Shown: piece by piece, positions 63,362 through 64,000 of the stretch
Numbering within the stretch: the first letter of the stretch is position 1
Layout: each line of letters begins with the position of its first letter
Source: Gemmata massiliana
Lineage (GTDB): Bacteria > Planctomycetota > Planctomycetia > Gemmatales > Gemmataceae
DNA length: 64,000 nt
Reading direction: 5' to 3'
Assembly: GCA_000531095.1 (NCBI GenBank)
Contig: HG799464.1
Span: 369,471 to 433,470, forward strand
Made by a program: the position numbers and the translations under genes
Notes under the pieces: generated by a model
Told to the model about the DNA's origin: nothing
Seen by the model: the letters and a program-made list of their open reading frames with translations, nothing else
Database searches by the model: none

Positions 63362-63958
63362 ATGCCACGCGACCTCATACTCGGCACCGCCGGGCACATC
63401 GATCACGGAAAAACGTCACTCGTTAAGGTGCTCACCGGGATCGACTGCGATCGACTCCCGGAAGAAAAGGCACGCGGAATCACCATCGACATCGGGTTCG
63501 CGAACCTCGACCTCGGCGACGTGCGGCTCGGTATCGTGGACGTGCCCGGCCACGAACGGTTCGTGAAGAACATGCTTGCGGGTGCGACCGGCATCGATCT
63601 CGCGCTCTTAGTTGTGGCGGCGGACGATTCGGTCATGCCTCAAACGCGCGAGCACCTCGAAATCCTCAAACTCCTGGGCATCCGCAACGGGCTGATCGCG
63701 CTCACGAAGGCCGATTTGGTCGATGAAACGACGCGCGATGTGGTCGGACTCGAACTCCGCGAACTCGTGCGCGGATCGTTCCTTGAAGACGCACCGATCA
63801 TCCCCACCTCCGCGCACACGGGCTTGGGGATCACAGAGCTGAAAGACGCGCTGCGCGAGATGTGTCTGCGTGTGGGAGGCGAAGAACCTAACACCCCGGC
63901 CCCCCTCCCTGAAGGGAAGGGAGAAAGGCAACCTAACCCCCTAACCCCTTCCCTATGA
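63362..63958 (+). CDS. selB: Selenocysteine elongation factor SelB, GTPase domain only before a stop
   Basis: The 198-residue frame is a SelB-type GTPase domain: G1 AGHIDHGKT (10-18), the G2 region GITIDIGF, G3 DVPGHE (60-65) and G4 TKAD (115-118). SelB delivers selenocysteyl-tRNA at UGA codons and is normally more than 600 residues, with three further EF-Tu-like and winged-helix domains. Here the frame leaves the domain at about residue 172, runs through low-complexity sequence ([15 protein letters not shown]) and ends at TGA 63956, which lies in a repeat hairpin. The other two frames stay open to the window edge, so a frameshift or interrupted gene is possible. Confidence 0.8.
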   Translation: MPRDLILGTAGHIDHGKTSLVKVLTGIDCDRLPEEKARGITIDIGFANLDLGDVRLGIVDVPGHERFVKNMLAGATGIDLALLVVAADDSVMPQTREHLEILKLLGIRNGLIALTKADLVDETTRDVVGLELRELVRGSFLEDAPIIPTSAHTGLGITELKDALREMCLRVGGEEPNTPAPLPEGKGERQPNPLTPSL

Positions 63959-63967
63959 AGGAAGGGG
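63890..63967 (+). repeat. C/G-rich repeat with hairpin within selB
   Basis: The stretch has repeated CCTAACCCC units and small palindromes. A hairpin (CCCCTTCC at 63945-63952 and GGAAGGGG at 63960-63967) has the TGA stop in its loop. It looks like a dispersed element inserted in the linker between SelB domains; length beyond the edge is not known. Confidence 0.6.
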
Positions 63968-64000
63968 GAACAGAACCATCGGTGGTTTTAAGCCCCCCCT

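Overview
The window looks like chromosomal DNA of a planctomycete, most likely of the Gemmata/Gemmataceae type. The base composition is GC-rich. It carries proteins that are hallmarks of that group: two large PVC-type c-haem proteins (1501-5760, 18808-21936), a DUF1501 protein next to a DUF1549/DUF1553 cytochrome (22096-25954), an ECF sigma factor fused to a beta-propeller (31445-33325), two eukaryotic-type Ser/Thr kinases with a PP2C phosphatase, and Tat-exported Gfo/Idh/MocA and sugar-isomerase proteins. No rRNA, tRNA, CRISPR array, transposase or phage gene is visible. The family assignments come from recognising motifs, not from database searches.

Layout. 1-1447: end of a YraQ-type permease and its His-rich TIGR03943 partner, closed by a bidirectional hairpin. 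1501-9355 (minus): two translationally coupled neutral-ceramidase-like genes, the distal one fused to a PVC-type propeller and cytochrome c domain, then a DMT transporter and a kinase. 9903-17819 (minus): a GH10-like protein lacking the usual acid/base residue, lpxI and lpxD overlapping by 11 bases, two small proteins, a B12-binding-type radical SAM protein and a UGT-like glycosyltransferase. 18267-31342: DUF1415 gene, c-haem proteins, DUF1501, a DUF1549/DUF1553 gene broken near its end by an in-frame TAG, PP2C phosphatase, PEGA lipoprotein, zinc-ribbon membrane protein, RNase D and a small LSm-like protein. 31445-36919: sigma-propeller fusion, MarR regulator divergent from ilvC, and an orphan MlaE-type permease. 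36948-43833: sugar-related enzymes (Gfo/Idh/MocA, two sugar isomerase-like TIM barrels, SMP-30, SDR) and a BON protein. 44281-56556: an eight-gene plus-strand operon (coiled-coil membrane protein, MoxR, large membrane protein, ABC ATPase and permease, DUF58, BatA-like and vWA proteins) with stop/start overlaps. 56569-64000: RNA methyltransferase, second kinase, aldose-1-epimerase divergent from an Ldh-type dehydrogenase, DUF1990, a SIS protein, and the start of selB, which stops in a C/G-rich repeat close to its domain boundary.

How it fits together. Much of the gene content concerns the cell envelope: lipid A enzymes, exported c-haem proteins, the MoxR/vWA/ABC operon, MlaE and exported propellers. 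A second theme is carbohydrate turnover. Kinases, the phosphatase and the sigma fusion supply regulation. Several gene ends carry unrelated families of long inverted repeats that probably act as terminators and may be dispersed repeats. The most interesting items are the sigma-propeller fusion with a good internal start site, the ceramidase/cytochrome fusion, the MoxR-ABC operon, the nonsense-interrupted DUF1553 gene, and the repeat-interrupted selB.
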